Assembly: GCA_902575965.1 (NCBI GenBank)
Contig: CACGTM010000006.1
Coordinates: forward strand, 1-54,116
Length of the DNA: 54,116 nt
From: an uncultured Alphaproteobacteria bacterium
Lineage (GTDB): Bacteria; Pseudomonadota; Alphaproteobacteria; Rhodospirillales; Rhodospirillaceae
Direction of reading: 5' to 3'
Within the stretch, counting starts at the first letter, position 1, and every line of letters starts with the position of its first letter. The notes under the pieces were generated by a model. The model did not search any database. It was given only the letters and a program-made list of their open reading frames with translations, and was not told where the DNA came from. Below are positions 17,781 to 27,285 of the stretch, in pieces. The translations under genes and the position numbers were made by a program.

Positions 17781-19164
17781 TTAATTTTCCTAAGAAACTT
17801 TTTTTTACATATGATACAAACGCATCACCCCTCTCCTCAAAATTCTTAAACATATCCATCGATGCACAAGCTGGTGATAAAAGGATAGTTGCTTTAGGGC
17901 TATTATCTATATTAGCTTTTTTCCATGCATTTAATATTGCATCTTCGAGGGAATGATTAATTTCATTAAGAATACCTCTATCGTTAAGATAATTAGATAT
18001 ATCCTTTGCAGATTGGCCTATTAAAAATACTTTTCTAATATTTTTTGAATATAATTTGAACTCCTTGGGAAAACTTCCTTTCGAGATGCCTCCCGCTATC
18101 CAGTATATATTATCGTAACTGAGTAATGCTTGCAAAGCAGATGCCCAATTTGTAGCCTTACTATCATTTACAAATAATATATTTGAGCATTTTCCTACTA
18201 TTTCCTGCCTATGCGAAAGACCTTGAAAAGATAATAATGACTCAATTATTTCCTCAATAGATATTCCACAAACCTTAGAAATAGCATAGGCAAAGGCAAT
18301 ATTTTGATAATTATGTTTACCATATAAATTTTTGAATATACTCAAATCTAGTTTGTAGTTTTGTTCAAAAAAATTATCATTAAGAATATTGTTATCAACA
18401 AAAATTCCATCTGAAACTTTATGATCAACAGAAATGGTAATAACCTTAAGTTTTGGTTTCTTCAAAATCCTATTTTTTATATTACGGCAGTATTCATCAT
18501 CATCATTTATTATCGCTACACTGCCAGGAGACTGAATTTCAAATAATTTAGCTTTAGCATTTATGTAACCATCCAAACTACCGTGCCTGTCTATATGATC
18601 AGCACTAATGTTTAATAAAGCTGATATAGTTGGTTTAAAGTTCTGAAGAAGCTCACTTTGAAATGACGAAATCTCTAAAATATATGCGCCTTCAGACCCC
18701 AGAGGTTCTAAATCTAGAACTGCTTTTCCTAAATTACCACCAACTTGAATATCTTTACCTGCATTTTTAAGTATATGACCAACCATTACTGTTGTTGTAG
18801 ACTTGCCATTTGTACCAGAGATACAATAGTACAGTGCTTTGCTTTGTGCTTGATATAGCAAATCAATATCAGATTTTATTTTTACACCAGTTTTTTTAGC
18901 CTCTAACGCAATAGGGTGGGGTGACGGATAAATATGTGGTACTCCAGGGCTCCAGATAATTTCATCGAAATTTTTTAGGTTATGCCTCTTATTTTCATAA
19001 ATAGAAAAACCATTTTCAATTGCTAATTCTCTTAAATCTTTATTATCATCCCAAATAAATATATCTGAACCAGAATTGTCTAATGATCGAGCAGTAGAGA
19101 AACCAGTTTTACCAAAACCTACTATTAATATTTTTTTTCTATCATATGAGTCTATAAGAATCAT
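17773..19164 (-). CDS. murD: UDP-MurNAc-L-alanine--D-glutamate ligase MurD
   Basis: Adds D-Glu to the UDP-MurNAc-L-Ala precursor. The 463 residues show ILIVGFGKTGFSTAR at the N-terminus, the ATP site SGTNGKSTTTVMVGH, LEISSFQSELL, NISADHIDRHG, NDSKATNWASALQAL and the closing SPACASMDMFKNFEERG, all MurD signatures. It is slightly longer than the E. coli enzyme. It lies 4 bp after mraY and overlaps ftsW by 8 bp. Confidence 0.97.
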   Translation of the reverse strand: MILIDSYDRKKILIVGFGKTGFSTARSLDNSGSDIFIWDDNKDLRELAIENGFSIYENKRHNLKNFDEIIWSPGVPHIYPSPHPIALEAKKTGVKIKSDIDLLYQAQSKALYYCISGTNGKSTTTVMVGHILKNAGKDIQVGGNLGKAVLDLEPLGSEGAYILEISSFQSELLQNFKPTISALLNISADHIDRHGSLDGYINAKAKLFEIQSPGSVAIINDDDEYCRNIKNRILKKPKLKVITISVDHKVSDGIFVDNNILNDNFFEQNYKLDLSIFKNLYGKHNYQNIAFAYAISKVCGISIEEIIESLLSFQGLSHRQEIVGKCSNILFVNDSKATNWASALQALLSYDNIYWIAGGISKGSFPKEFKLYSKNIRKVFLIGQSAKDISNYLNDRGILNEINHSLEDAILNAWKKANIDNSPKATILLSPACASMDMFKNFEERGDAFVSYVKKSFLGKLND

Positions 19165-19168
19165 TTAT

Positions 19169-20254
19169 TTACCTTAACTTGAGAGTACTTAATCCAATAA
19201 TTGCGAGAATACATGCGATAATCCAAAAGCGAATTACAATCGTTGGCTCTGCCCACCCTTTTTGTTCAAAATGATGGTGAAGTGGTGCCATCCTGAATAT
19301 TCTTTTTCCTGTAAGCTTGAAAGAAATAACCTGAATAATTACTGATATAGTTTCAAGGACAAACAAACCTCCTGTAATAGCTAGAACTATTTCATGCTTT
19401 GTAATTACTGAAATTGAACCAAGCGCACTCCCCATTGATAAAGACCCAGTATCTCCCATGAATACCATTGCTGGTGGAGCATTGAACCAAAGAAAACCAA
19501 GTCCCGATCCAATTATAGTTGCACAAATAATAGCAAGCTCACCAGTACCTCTAACAAAGTGCACCTGAAGATATTCAGCAAAGACTATATTCCCAATCAG
19601 ATAAGAAATGATTAAAAACACACCCGCACAGATCATTACTGGAACTATTGCAAGCCCATCTAAGCCATCAGTTAAGTTTACTGAATTAGCACTACCGACA
19701 ATTACAAAAGCAGCAAAAGGAATATAAAACCAACCTAGATCAACAACTAACTCTTTAAAAAAGGGTAAAGCCAGACCTGTTGGTATTAGGTCTGTTGTGA
19801 TACTTACAATCCAGATTAAAATAAGTACTGAAATTATTATCTCTATTAGAAACTTTGTAAAACCTGGTAATCCACCACTATCATTTTTTGTTACTTTTAA
19901 ATAGTCATCAACAAATCCAACAAAACCAAAACCAAACATTACTAATAGCACAATCCAAATATATGGATTAGTTAGATCAGACCATAAAATTGTCGAAATG
20001 CCTATTGATAGTAACATTACTACTCCACCCATAGTAGGTGTGCCTTGTTTTGTTAGAGCATGACTTTTTGGACCATCCTTTCGAATAGGTTGACCTCCAT
20101 TTTGATAATTTTTCAGCCACTTTATTATTGGCGGAGCACAAACAAAAACTATGAACATTGCAGTAAGAACTGCACCACCTGCCCTAAATGTAAGATATCT
20201 AAAAAGATTTAGGACTGCAATTTCACTAGAAAAGTCCGAAAGCCAAAAAAACAT
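19169..20254 (-). CDS. mraY: Phospho-MurNAc-pentapeptide transferase MraY
   Basis: Integral membrane enzyme making lipid I from UDP-MurNAc-pentapeptide and undecaprenyl phosphate. The 361 residues have about ten membrane helices and the family motifs [11 protein letters not shown], the aspartate pair in [34 protein letters not shown] and the histidine cluster [12 protein letters not shown]. Length is typical. Its ATG directly abuts the murF stop (TAA then ATG), implying coupled translation. Confidence 0.98.
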   Translation of the reverse strand: MFFWLSDFSSEIAVLNLFRYLTFRAGGAVLTAMFIVFVCAPPIIKWLKNYQNGGQPIRKDGPKSHALTKQGTPTMGGVVMLLSIGISTILWSDLTNPYIWIVLLVMFGFGFVGFVDDYLKVTKNDSGGLPGFTKFLIEIIISVLILIWIVSITTDLIPTGLALPFFKELVVDLGWFYIPFAAFVIVGSANSVNLTDGLDGLAIVPVMICAGVFLIISYLIGNIVFAEYLQVHFVRGTGELAIICATIIGSGLGFLWFNAPPAMVFMGDTGSLSMGSALGSISVITKHEIVLAITGGLFVLETISVIIQVISFKLTGKRIFRMAPLHHHFEQKGWAEPTIVIRFWIIACILAIIGLSTLKLR

Positions 20255-21691
20255 TTATTGAGAACTCCCTATAATTTTATCTCTTAAAACTTCAGCTTCT
20301 TTGAAAAATAATCTTAGGCCCTCAATTATTTTAACCATCTGACTTCCAGAAGAGCCTTTTATTGCAACACAGTCATTATTTTTAATATTTTTAATAAGAA
20401 TCTGTGCTAACTCATGATGATTATTAGAATGATAACCTCTTAATTCTCTTGGAAGCACATCAAAAAGATTTTTCATAAGCGGACCAAAAGTAAAAACAAG
20501 ATTAATTTTAGAGGATAGAATTATGGTAGATAGATCTCTATGCAATTGCTCTGCCTCTTGACCCAGTTCAAGCATATCACCGAGAACTAAAATATTACGA
20601 CTATAAACATTCTCCTCTGAGATCGATTTAATTAGAGCATTAACTGATATAGGACTTGCATTATATGTTTCATCGATAAGGGTAAAATTTATACCTTCTG
20701 AATAAAATAATACTCTCATGCCTCTTCCAGGAGAGCTCTTAGCATTAATCATTTCTTTAGACGCATCTTTAATATCTTCACCGATTGCTTTAACTCCAGC
20801 CAAAACAGCAAGGCTGTTAATAGCTAAATGCTTGCCCACCATTGAAATAGAATAGCTTAGATTCTCACCATCAATACAAGCTTCAATATTTGTTCTATTC
20901 CTACTTATTGAATAAGACAGTAATCGAGCATTTGATTTTAATGACTCACCAAAAGAAATGATTTTACTAATACCTTTTTCCCTTGCTAAGGATATTAGCA
21001 TATCAAAGTATTTAGTATCCGAAGGGATTATAGCCACTCCTCCTGAAACTAAACCATCAAAAATTTCTGCTTTAGCAGAAGCAATTTGATCGACTGAGCT
21101 AAAAAACTCTGTATGAACTCCAGCAATTTTAGTAATAATTACTACATCAGGAGATACAAGTTTAGATAGAGATTGTATTTCCCCAGGCTTGTTCATACCT
21201 AACTCAAAAATACCAAATTTATTTAATCGCGGCATTCTTGATAATGTTAGAGGAACTCCAATTAAATTATTTTGGTTGCCATATGTAGCATGGGAACTCC
21301 CATACTTACTTAAGATAAGCTTTAATGTATCCTTAGTAGTTGTCTTACCAACACTTCCAGTAATAGCAATAAATTTTCCTAAAGAATTTTCTCTACCCAG
21401 TGCACCAAGCTTATCTAAGGCAGCATATGTATCTTCAACAATTACTAATCTTTTCTTTACAGATTCTAGCTGACTGGATAATTGTCTATTTACAATAGCT
21501 GCCACTGCACCTTTTTCTAGTGCCTCTATAACAAATTCATGACCATCAAATTGGGGGCCTTTTAGTGCAATAAATAAATCACCTTTTGAAATAAATCTTG
21601 AGTCAATACTTACTCCGCTTGCTTCCCAGTAGTCATTGACTCTACCAATATTTGCATTAGAAATAGAAGAACTAGTCCATAAGCTACCCAT
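20255..21691 (-). CDS. murF: D-Ala-D-Ala-adding ligase MurF
   Basis: Adds D-Ala-D-Ala to the UDP-MurNAc-tripeptide, using the Ddl product from the same operon. The 478 residues show DSRFISKGDLFIALKG at the N-terminus, the MurF-specific ATP site ITGSVGKTTTKDTL, GNQNNLIGVPLTL, FELGMNKPGEI, IDETYNASPISV and LGDMLELG. ATG 21691 shares one base with the murE stop (TAATG) and the gene ends flush with mraY. Confidence 0.97.
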   Translation of the reverse strand: MGSLWTSSSISNANIGRVNDYWEASGVSIDSRFISKGDLFIALKGPQFDGHEFVIEALEKGAVAAIVNRQLSSQLESVKKRLVIVEDTYAALDKLGALGRENSLGKFIAITGSVGKTTTKDTLKLILSKYGSSHATYGNQNNLIGVPLTLSRMPRLNKFGIFELGMNKPGEIQSLSKLVSPDVVIITKIAGVHTEFFSSVDQIASAKAEIFDGLVSGGVAIIPSDTKYFDMLISLAREKGISKIISFGESLKSNARLLSYSISRNRTNIEACIDGENLSYSISMVGKHLAINSLAVLAGVKAIGEDIKDASKEMINAKSSPGRGMRVLFYSEGINFTLIDETYNASPISVNALIKSISEENVYSRNILVLGDMLELGQEAEQLHRDLSTIILSSKINLVFTFGPLMKNLFDVLPRELRGYHSNNHHELAQILIKNIKNNDCVAIKGSSGSQMVKIIEGLRLFFKEAEVLRDKIIGSSQ

Positions 21692-23148
21692 TAGCTTAAT
21701 CCTCTATCATTGAGAAACTTAGTGGCAGTTTTTTTATCACTAAAAGGAAAAGATATATTACCAACATGTTGTGTAGTCTCGTGACCTTTACCTGCAATCA
21801 ATAAAATATCATCCCTATGAAGACTTGATATAGCTAACTTTATAGCTTTTGTACGGTCAGGAACTTCTAACGCACCTGGACAGCCCTTTAAAATATCCTT
21901 TCTGATATCGCTTGGATTTTCCATTCTAGGGTTATCATCGGTTATATAAACCAAGTCGGCAAATTTGTTAGCGGCTTCCCCCATAAGAACTCTTTTACCA
22001 ATATCCCTATCACCGCCAGCCCCAAACAAAACAACTAGTTTTCCTTTTGTATGAAATCGCAACTCTACAAGTGCGTTTGTAAGAGCTTCAGGAGTATGCG
22101 CATAATCAACATAAACAGATAAATCTTTATCAGTACTTTCTACATACTCTAACCTTCCACTTACAGAGCTAACTTTATGTAAAACTTCTGCTATATCATT
22201 AAATTCTATGCCAACATTTAAAACTAATCCTATAGAACATAATAAATTCATTATTTGAAAGTCCCCAATAAGACTGGTTTGAAAATTTATATAATTTCCC
22301 TGAAAAATTACACCCACCCTTATCGATTTATTTTCCTTTATTATATCTATAAGCTTTAAATCCTCTCCATTATAACCATAACTAAATACTGGGTTACCGC
22401 GACTCAAACATAACTTTTTTATCTCATGATTCTCTTTAATATCAGCATTTAAAACTGCTATTCCATTTTGGACTAATAAATCAGAGAATAATCTTTTTTT
22501 CTGATTAAAATATGTATCCATTGAGCCATGATAATCCAGGTGATCTCTACTAAAATTTGTAAAACCAGCAACATCAATATTTAATCCTTCCAACCTATAC
22601 TGAGCCAAACCATGACTTGAGGCTTCCAATGCAAGATATCTAATTTTATGATTTACTAATTTAGCGCATGTCTTATGGAGAAAATCTGGATCAGGCGTTG
22701 TTAATGTACTTGGTAAAGTAAATTTATCACATATTACACCCAGAGTGCCGATGGATGCAGAAGAATAACCGAGGTGAGTCCATATCTGTCTACAAAATTC
22801 AGCAACTGATGTCTTTCCATTAGTACCAGTTACAGCAACAACTTTTTCTGGCACACTATTATAATACAATGCAACAGCTTTTGCGTATGTCTTCCTTACA
22901 TTATGACAACAAATAACCTGGGCTTCATTCAGAGAATTTTTATCAGTATATTCAACAAACACAGCAACTGCACCAGACAATACTGCATTGTGTATGTAAT
23001 TGCGACCATCAACATTTTCCCCACTTAATGCAAAGAATATGAAATCTTTTTTTACAAGACGTGAGTCTGATGTTATTCCACTGATACTCACATCACCTTT
23101 TGTCCTAAAGGAAATATTTAGGTCTTTTAATAAATCATTCAAAAGCAT
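21691..23148 (-). CDS. murE: meso-diaminopimelate-adding ligase MurE
   Basis: Adds the third residue to the UDP-MurNAc-dipeptide. The 485 residues show SDSRLVKKDFIFFALSG, the ATP site VTGTNGKTSVAEFCRQ, TTPDPDFL, EASSHGLAQYRLEG, FTNFSRDHLDYHGSM and VYITDDNPRMENP. The DNPR tetrad marks the meso-diaminopimelate-specific form, predicting a Gram-negative-type peptidoglycan. Its start lies inside the end of ftsI (14-bp overlap) and its stop overlaps murF by one base. Confidence 0.97.
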   Translation of the reverse strand: MLLNDLLKDLNISFRTKGDVSISGITSDSRLVKKDFIFFALSGENVDGRNYIHNAVLSGAVAVFVEYTDKNSLNEAQVICCHNVRKTYAKAVALYYNSVPEKVVAVTGTNGKTSVAEFCRQIWTHLGYSSASIGTLGVICDKFTLPSTLTTPDPDFLHKTCAKLVNHKIRYLALEASSHGLAQYRLEGLNIDVAGFTNFSRDHLDYHGSMDTYFNQKKRLFSDLLVQNGIAVLNADIKENHEIKKLCLSRGNPVFSYGYNGEDLKLIDIIKENKSIRVGVIFQGNYINFQTSLIGDFQIMNLLCSIGLVLNVGIEFNDIAEVLHKVSSVSGRLEYVESTDKDLSVYVDYAHTPEALTNALVELRFHTKGKLVVLFGAGGDRDIGKRVLMGEAANKFADLVYITDDNPRMENPSDIRKDILKGCPGALEVPDRTKAIKLAISSLHRDDILLIAGKGHETTQHVGNISFPFSDKKTATKFLNDRGLS

Positions 23149-24907
23149 CTCTTCTCCCTAGAACCTTATCATGATTTAACTCAGCTTTTATAAACTCAGA
23201 TAATCCTTTATTGTCACCCTGATCAACTTGAGGGTAAACACCTAACATTGGTGCAATTCTTGAAATAATTTCTTTAGAGGTTGGAACAGCGTTCCATCCT
23301 GATGTTTTATTTTTGCTTTTTTGATCTCTTGGCTTTGGCTCGTCAAGGAGAACAAATATTACATACCTTGGTTCATAAGTTGGAAAGACACCCACAAAAG
23401 AGGTGATTAGCTTTTCCTTATTGTACCCACCCTTTTCTGGCTTATCAGCTGATCCAGTTTTTCCTCCAACCGAATATTCTGGTAAATTCGCACCTCTAGC
23501 AGAACCATTCTTAACAACGAGGCGCATTAAATGCCTCATTTTTATAGAGGTATCATCTGATATAACTCTCTTAAATTCATCTTTAGAAATATGCTCTCTC
23601 TTAAGAAAAGTTGGTCTTATGTGATATCCTCCATTAACAAGTGAGCTGACACCGGCTACAACGTGAAGTGGTGTAACAGCAATACCATGTCCATAAGAAA
23701 TTGTAGCAGAATTTGATAAGCTCCATCTTTTTGGATAATCAGGCTTGCCTATCTCTGGAACTTCTAATTCTAAAGCAGATAGTAAGCCAAATTTATCAAG
23801 AAAGATTCTCTGACTACCACTCCCAACCTTATTGGCTACTTGAACAGCGCCAATATTTGATGAATACATTAAGACCTCAGAAACACTTAACCATTTCCTT
23901 TTTGGGTAAAAATCATCAATTCTTCGACCTGAAACATTAAGAGGCTGAGTGGCATCAAGCATTGTATCTAAGTTTACTAATCCTTTTTCTATTGCCATTG
24001 CAATGGTAAATAACTTGAAAGTAGATCCCATTTCATATCTACCAAATGTTGCACGATTAAACCTTCTTTTATCATCAGGCTCTATTGATACTGAAGGATT
24101 AAAATCTGGAAGAGAAACTAAAGAAATTATCTCAGAACTGTTTACATCTAAAACAACTGATACAGCCCCTATAGCATTATATACATTAGATGCGTTAGTT
24201 AGAATCTCATGCACTGCATCCTGAACACCTAGATCAAGAGATAACGCTAATGGCGAACCGCCTGAAGTTAGCATCTTATCAAAATATGCTTCAATTCCTG
24301 CGGTACCTTTATTATCTGTGTCAGTAGTACCAATTACATGAGAAAATAAAGCACCATATGGATAAACTCTTTTCTCAGTTATTTCGTAATCTAAGCCAGG
24401 TATTCCCAGATTATTAATCTTAATTTGTTCCTGAGGTGTGACGTGTCTCTTTAAATAAACAAATTTTTTATCACTATTGAGTCTTTTGCGTAGCCTAACT
24501 TCATCTATACTAGGGAATATAGATTTAAGTGAATTTATAACTATTTCAGAGTCATTAATTACAGATGGATTGGCATAGAGATGAATTGTAGGGATATTAG
24601 TGGCAATAGCCCATCCATTCCTATCATGAATATCAGAGCGAGATAGTTTGACAGACTTATTTTCTAGTTCTGCCTTATAATTAGTGAAAGAATTTTCATG
24701 TATTATCATTAAATCAAAAAGTCTTAATGCTAATATAGCAAATGTACACATGAAAATTGCAGCAATAATTACTAAACGACCTTGTCGAGTTTCAGTTTCA
24801 GCTTGTTTTTTTATATTTGAAAAAAAATCATTTTTGAGAATCCATTGAGGTTCTGATCCAGGAGGAATATATTTTTTTTGTTTGTCATTTCCACTCAAGG
24901 AAATCAT
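23135..24907 (-). CDS. ftsI: Septal transpeptidase FtsI (PBP3)
   Basis: Class B penicillin-binding protein that cross-links septal peptidoglycan in complex with FtsW. The 590 residues have one N-terminal membrane anchor (VIIAAIFMCTFAILALRLFDL), a dimerisation/pedestal domain, and a transpeptidase domain with the active-site STFK (about residue 294), the SSN triad and the KTGSADKP box. The C-terminus is slightly extended and hydrophilic. ATG 24907 overlaps the ftsL stop (ATGA); murE starts inside its 3' end. Confidence 0.97.
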   Translation of the reverse strand: MISLSGNDKQKKYIPPGSEPQWILKNDFFSNIKKQAETETRQGRLVIIAAIFMCTFAILALRLFDLMIIHENSFTNYKAELENKSVKLSRSDIHDRNGWAIATNIPTIHLYANPSVINDSEIVINSLKSIFPSIDEVRLRKRLNSDKKFVYLKRHVTPQEQIKINNLGIPGLDYEITEKRVYPYGALFSHVIGTTDTDNKGTAGIEAYFDKMLTSGGSPLALSLDLGVQDAVHEILTNASNVYNAIGAVSVVLDVNSSEIISLVSLPDFNPSVSIEPDDKRRFNRATFGRYEMGSTFKLFTIAMAIEKGLVNLDTMLDATQPLNVSGRRIDDFYPKRKWLSVSEVLMYSSNIGAVQVANKVGSGSQRIFLDKFGLLSALELEVPEIGKPDYPKRWSLSNSATISYGHGIAVTPLHVVAGVSSLVNGGYHIRPTFLKREHISKDEFKRVISDDTSIKMRHLMRLVVKNGSARGANLPEYSVGGKTGSADKPEKGGYNKEKLITSFVGVFPTYEPRYVIFVLLDEPKPRDQKSKNKTSGWNAVPTSKEIISRIAPMLGVYPQVDQGDNKGLSEFIKAELNHDKVLGRRDAFE

Positions 24908-25230
24908 TGTTTATCCTCTTTTTTGTTTTTGATTACTGACGTTCTCCTCAAATATTCATCCCTTAACGGTATATCATCGAGATTAATAAAGTCCCTAGAG
25001 GTTGAATGCTGCAAATTAAGATAAATACTTCCTAAATCTCTTAACCTTTTTGGGTCATTAAGCATCGCCCAATCTGCATTAAGGACTTTAATACTTTTTC
25101 TTTTTTTATCTAACTCTCCTTTAGATTTTTCAAGAGCAATATTTAGAGAACGAACTCTATCATTAATAGTAAATAGAGTTACTATTGAAAAAATTACTAA
25201 AATAATACAAAATAAATTTAATACTTTCAT
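24904..25230 (-). CDS. ftsL: Cell-division protein FtsL
   Basis: Small bitopic divisome protein that joins FtsB and FtsQ and helps activate FtsW-FtsI. The 108 residues have an N-terminal membrane segment (VLNLFCIILVIFSIVTLFTI) followed by a charged coiled coil (LNIALEKSKGELDKKRKSIKV) and the DWAMLNDPKRLRDL motif seen in alphaproteobacterial FtsL. Sequence is poorly conserved in this family, so position between rsmH and ftsI carries much of the call. It starts 12 bp after the rsmH stop. Confidence 0.85.
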   Translation of the reverse strand: MKVLNLFCIILVIFSIVTLFTINDRVRSLNIALEKSKGELDKKRKSIKVLNADWAMLNDPKRLRDLGSIYLNLQHSTSRDFINLDDIPLRDEYLRRTSVIKNKKEDKQ

Positions 25231-25242
25231 TTTATCTTTTAT

Positions 25243-26226
25243 TTAATTCAGGTTTTTTGGCTTTGTTAATAGTTTTTCCGCAATCCTTAACCTTGCAGAC
25301 CTTGATCTTGGATTGCTTATAATTTCTCTTCGACTTGGCGTTAGTGCCCTCATATTAATCATTTTGAAACTTATTTTTTTTTCTAAATCTTCTAATATTG
25401 GTTTATGTCTTGAAGGCCCTGGAGCTCTTTTAGATCTATCTCTAATAAAAGACTTTACAATTCTATCTTCTAGAGAATGAAAACTTACTGCGACCAGTCT
25501 TCCATTGGCAGATAAAACATTTTCTGCTCCAATTAATCCTCTCTCCAATTCTCCAAGCTCATCATTTATATATATTCTCAAAGCTTGAAATGTTCTAGTA
25601 GCGGGATCAATACCTGCTCTGGACCTTCTCACCTCTGAACGAATTGTGTCAGCAAGGTGAATGGTCCTCATAAAAGGTCTTACTTTTCTGTTTTTTACAA
25701 TTGCTTTTGCAACTCTTGAGGCGTGTCTTTCCTCTCCATAACGACTTATGATATCTGATAAGTCTGTCTCAGAAAGAGTATTTATAGCATCTGCCGCACT
25801 CATTCCTGCCTTTTCCATTCTCATATCAAGAGGTCCGTCCCTTAGAAATGAGAATCCTCTTAATCTATCATCAACCTGCATAGAACTAATGCCTAAATCA
25901 AGTACAATACCATCAACAGAATTTACCCCTTCTCTTCTTAAAATTTCTTGAAGGTCTCCAAAGCGACCTTGAACAAGCTTCAAACGACCTCGAAAAGCTT
26001 CAACAATATTTTTTCCTTTTTCAAGAACTTCAGGGTCCCTATCAATAGCGATTACATTACATTTTTTTTTCTCAAGTATTGCAACCGAATAACCACCAGC
26101 ACCAAATGTTCCATCTATATATATCCCTCCATCTTTCAGGTCTAAACCTTTAATGACTTCACCCAGAAGAACCGGTATATGATCCGGATTTGTAATAGTA
26201 TTGTTAATTTCAACACCTGATAACAT
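25243..26226 (-). CDS. rsmH: 16S rRNA m4C1402 methyltransferase RsmH (MraW)
   Basis: SAM-dependent enzyme that N4-methylates C1402 in the ribosomal P site. The 327 residues show HIPVLLGEVIKGL, the SAM motif YIDGTFGAGGYS, AIDRDPEVL, GIVLDLGISSMQVDD, GPLDMRM, the ATRTFQALRIYINDEL segment and VSFHSLEDRIVK: the complete RsmH set. ATG 26226 overlaps the mraZ stop (ATGA). This is the usual second gene of the cluster. Confidence 0.98.
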   Translation of the reverse strand: MLSGVEINNTITNPDHIPVLLGEVIKGLDLKDGGIYIDGTFGAGGYSVAILEKKKCNVIAIDRDPEVLEKGKNIVEAFRGRLKLVQGRFGDLQEILRREGVNSVDGIVLDLGISSMQVDDRLRGFSFLRDGPLDMRMEKAGMSAADAINTLSETDLSDIISRYGEERHASRVAKAIVKNRKVRPFMRTIHLADTIRSEVRRSRAGIDPATRTFQALRIYINDELGELERGLIGAENVLSANGRLVAVSFHSLEDRIVKSFIRDRSKRAPGPSRHKPILEDLEKKISFKMINMRALTPSRREIISNPRSRSARLRIAEKLLTKPKNLN

Positions 26227-26675
26227 CAGCTTTCTTCCAATATATCTTTTCTTTGAGAGATTAAAGTTTCAAGCATTTTTGATTGAACTTTTTTGAGTTT
26301 CACAGGATTCCATATTTGAAAAGTTTTACCTTTTCCCACAAATGCTCCATAACCATCAATATTAGCATTTGTAATGAAGTCGTTTGGTAGAACGATTCTT
26401 CCACCACTATCAAAAGTTAACTCCCGAGCAGAAGAAAAAATTAAGTGCGCTATTGTATCTTCCGATCTCCCCGGGATTGGCTGATCTGGAAGTTCTTCAA
26501 CCATTCTTTCAATTCTATCTAACCCACATCCCTCAATACATGGACCGGTCAAGGACGAGTAACAAATCACGCTATTTAATGACTTGGCATTAATAACTGC
26601 ACGAAAAGTAGCTGGAACTGAAATTCTACCCTTACTGTCTATCTTATTTTCAAAAGTGCCGATGAACGACTTCAT
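26226..26675 (-). CDS. mraZ: MraZ transcriptional regulator
   Basis: First gene of the dcw run; in E. coli MraZ represses the mra promoter and its own operon. The 149 residues carry two SpoVT/AbrB-like halves, each with the DxxxR signature: NKIDSKGRISVPATFR near the N-terminus and TFDSGGRIVLPNDF in the middle. ATG 26675 has AGGGA about 9 nt upstream. The upstream gap to rnpB, 194 bp, must hold the main promoter of the cluster and any MraZ boxes. Confidence 0.95.
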   Translation of the reverse strand: MKSFIGTFENKIDSKGRISVPATFRAVINAKSLNSVICYSSLTGPCIEGCGLDRIERMVEELPDQPIPGRSEDTIAHLIFSSARELTFDSGGRIVLPNDFITNANIDGYGAFVGKGKTFQIWNPVKLKKVQSKMLETLISQRKDILEES

Positions 26676-26739
26676 CGTAGTAAATCCCTGAATTTAAATA
26701 CTAAATTAATTTCCTACTTAAGACAAAAAATGGAAATAT

Positions 26740-26770
26740 ATGGTATGACATGGGATTTTATAGTCGTCAA
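26740..26770 (-). promoter_or_regulatory. Candidate mraZ/dcw promoter
   Basis: On the (-) strand a good -35 hexamer TTGACG (26765-26770) is followed by weak -10 options: CATACC at 17 bp or TACCAT at 19 bp. It lies about 65-95 bp upstream of mraZ. Two TGGG tetrads on the opposite strand start exactly 20 bp apart (26751 and 26771) and flank the spacer, reminiscent of MraZ boxes. This is tentative. Confidence 0.3.
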
Positions 26771-26869
26771 TGGGCAGAATTGCTATAAACAACAAATGTT
26801 CTTATTTTGTTCTTACTTTTTTTGGTATTTTACATTCTTTAGTCCAGTTTCTTTCTTTTTTGTTCTAAA

Positions 26870-27248
26870 TTGCCAGATGGTCTATAAGCCGGGTTCTGTT
26901 TTCTGATTTTCAGAAAGATGGCCATTCATCTAGGATATTCGTTACCGAATATCTCATGCAACCTACCCAAGCAACTAAGTGGAAACTCTTACTATCAGAG
27001 ATATTGTTGCTTCTATTTGGTCTTGCTCCGAGTGGGGTTTACCCTGCCATCAATGTTACCATTAACGCGGTGCGCTCTTACCACACCCTTTCACCCTTAC
27101 CAATAAAATTGGCGGTTTACTTTCTGCGGCACTTTCCCTAAGGTCACCCTTGCCGGGGGTTACCCGGCACTCTGTTTCCATGGAGCCCGGACTTTCCTCT
27201 ACAAAAGATTAATTAATCAAAAATAGCGACCATCCGACCATCTGGCAA
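26870..27248 (-). ncRNA. rnpB: RNase P RNA (type A), catalytic subunit
   Basis: RNase P RNA cuts the 5' leader from pre-tRNA. On the (-) strand the conserved 5' block GAGGAAAGTCCGGGC (27185-27199) and the 3' block ACAGAACCCGGCTTA (26885-26899), which together form helix P4, are both present. A GGGTAAACCCC stretch and an AAGGGTGAAA segment lie in the expected order. The two ends pair perfectly over 13 bp (27236-27248 with 26870-26882), defining helix P1 and the molecule at about 379 nt. A promoter is positioned to start transcription at about 27246. No U-tract terminator follows before mraZ. Confidence 0.96.
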
Positions 27249-27251
27249 TAA

Positions 27252-27280
27252 ATGATAGTTCCAATCTTTCTAAAACTCAA
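27252..27280 (-). promoter_or_regulatory. rnpB promoter
   Basis: On the (-) strand TTGAGT (27275-27280), a 17-bp spacer and TATCAT (27252-27257) form a sigma70-type promoter. It would begin transcription about 6-7 bp on, close to the independently defined 5' end of helix P1 at 27248. It lies in the 37-bp gap after the amidase stop. Confidence 0.7.
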
Positions 27281-27285
27281 ATAAT

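Noticed and set aside
26918-27141. Short (+) ORFs between mraZ and the amidase
   Set aside because: They lie on the complement of the RNase P RNA, whose conserved blocks and P1 helix explain the region.
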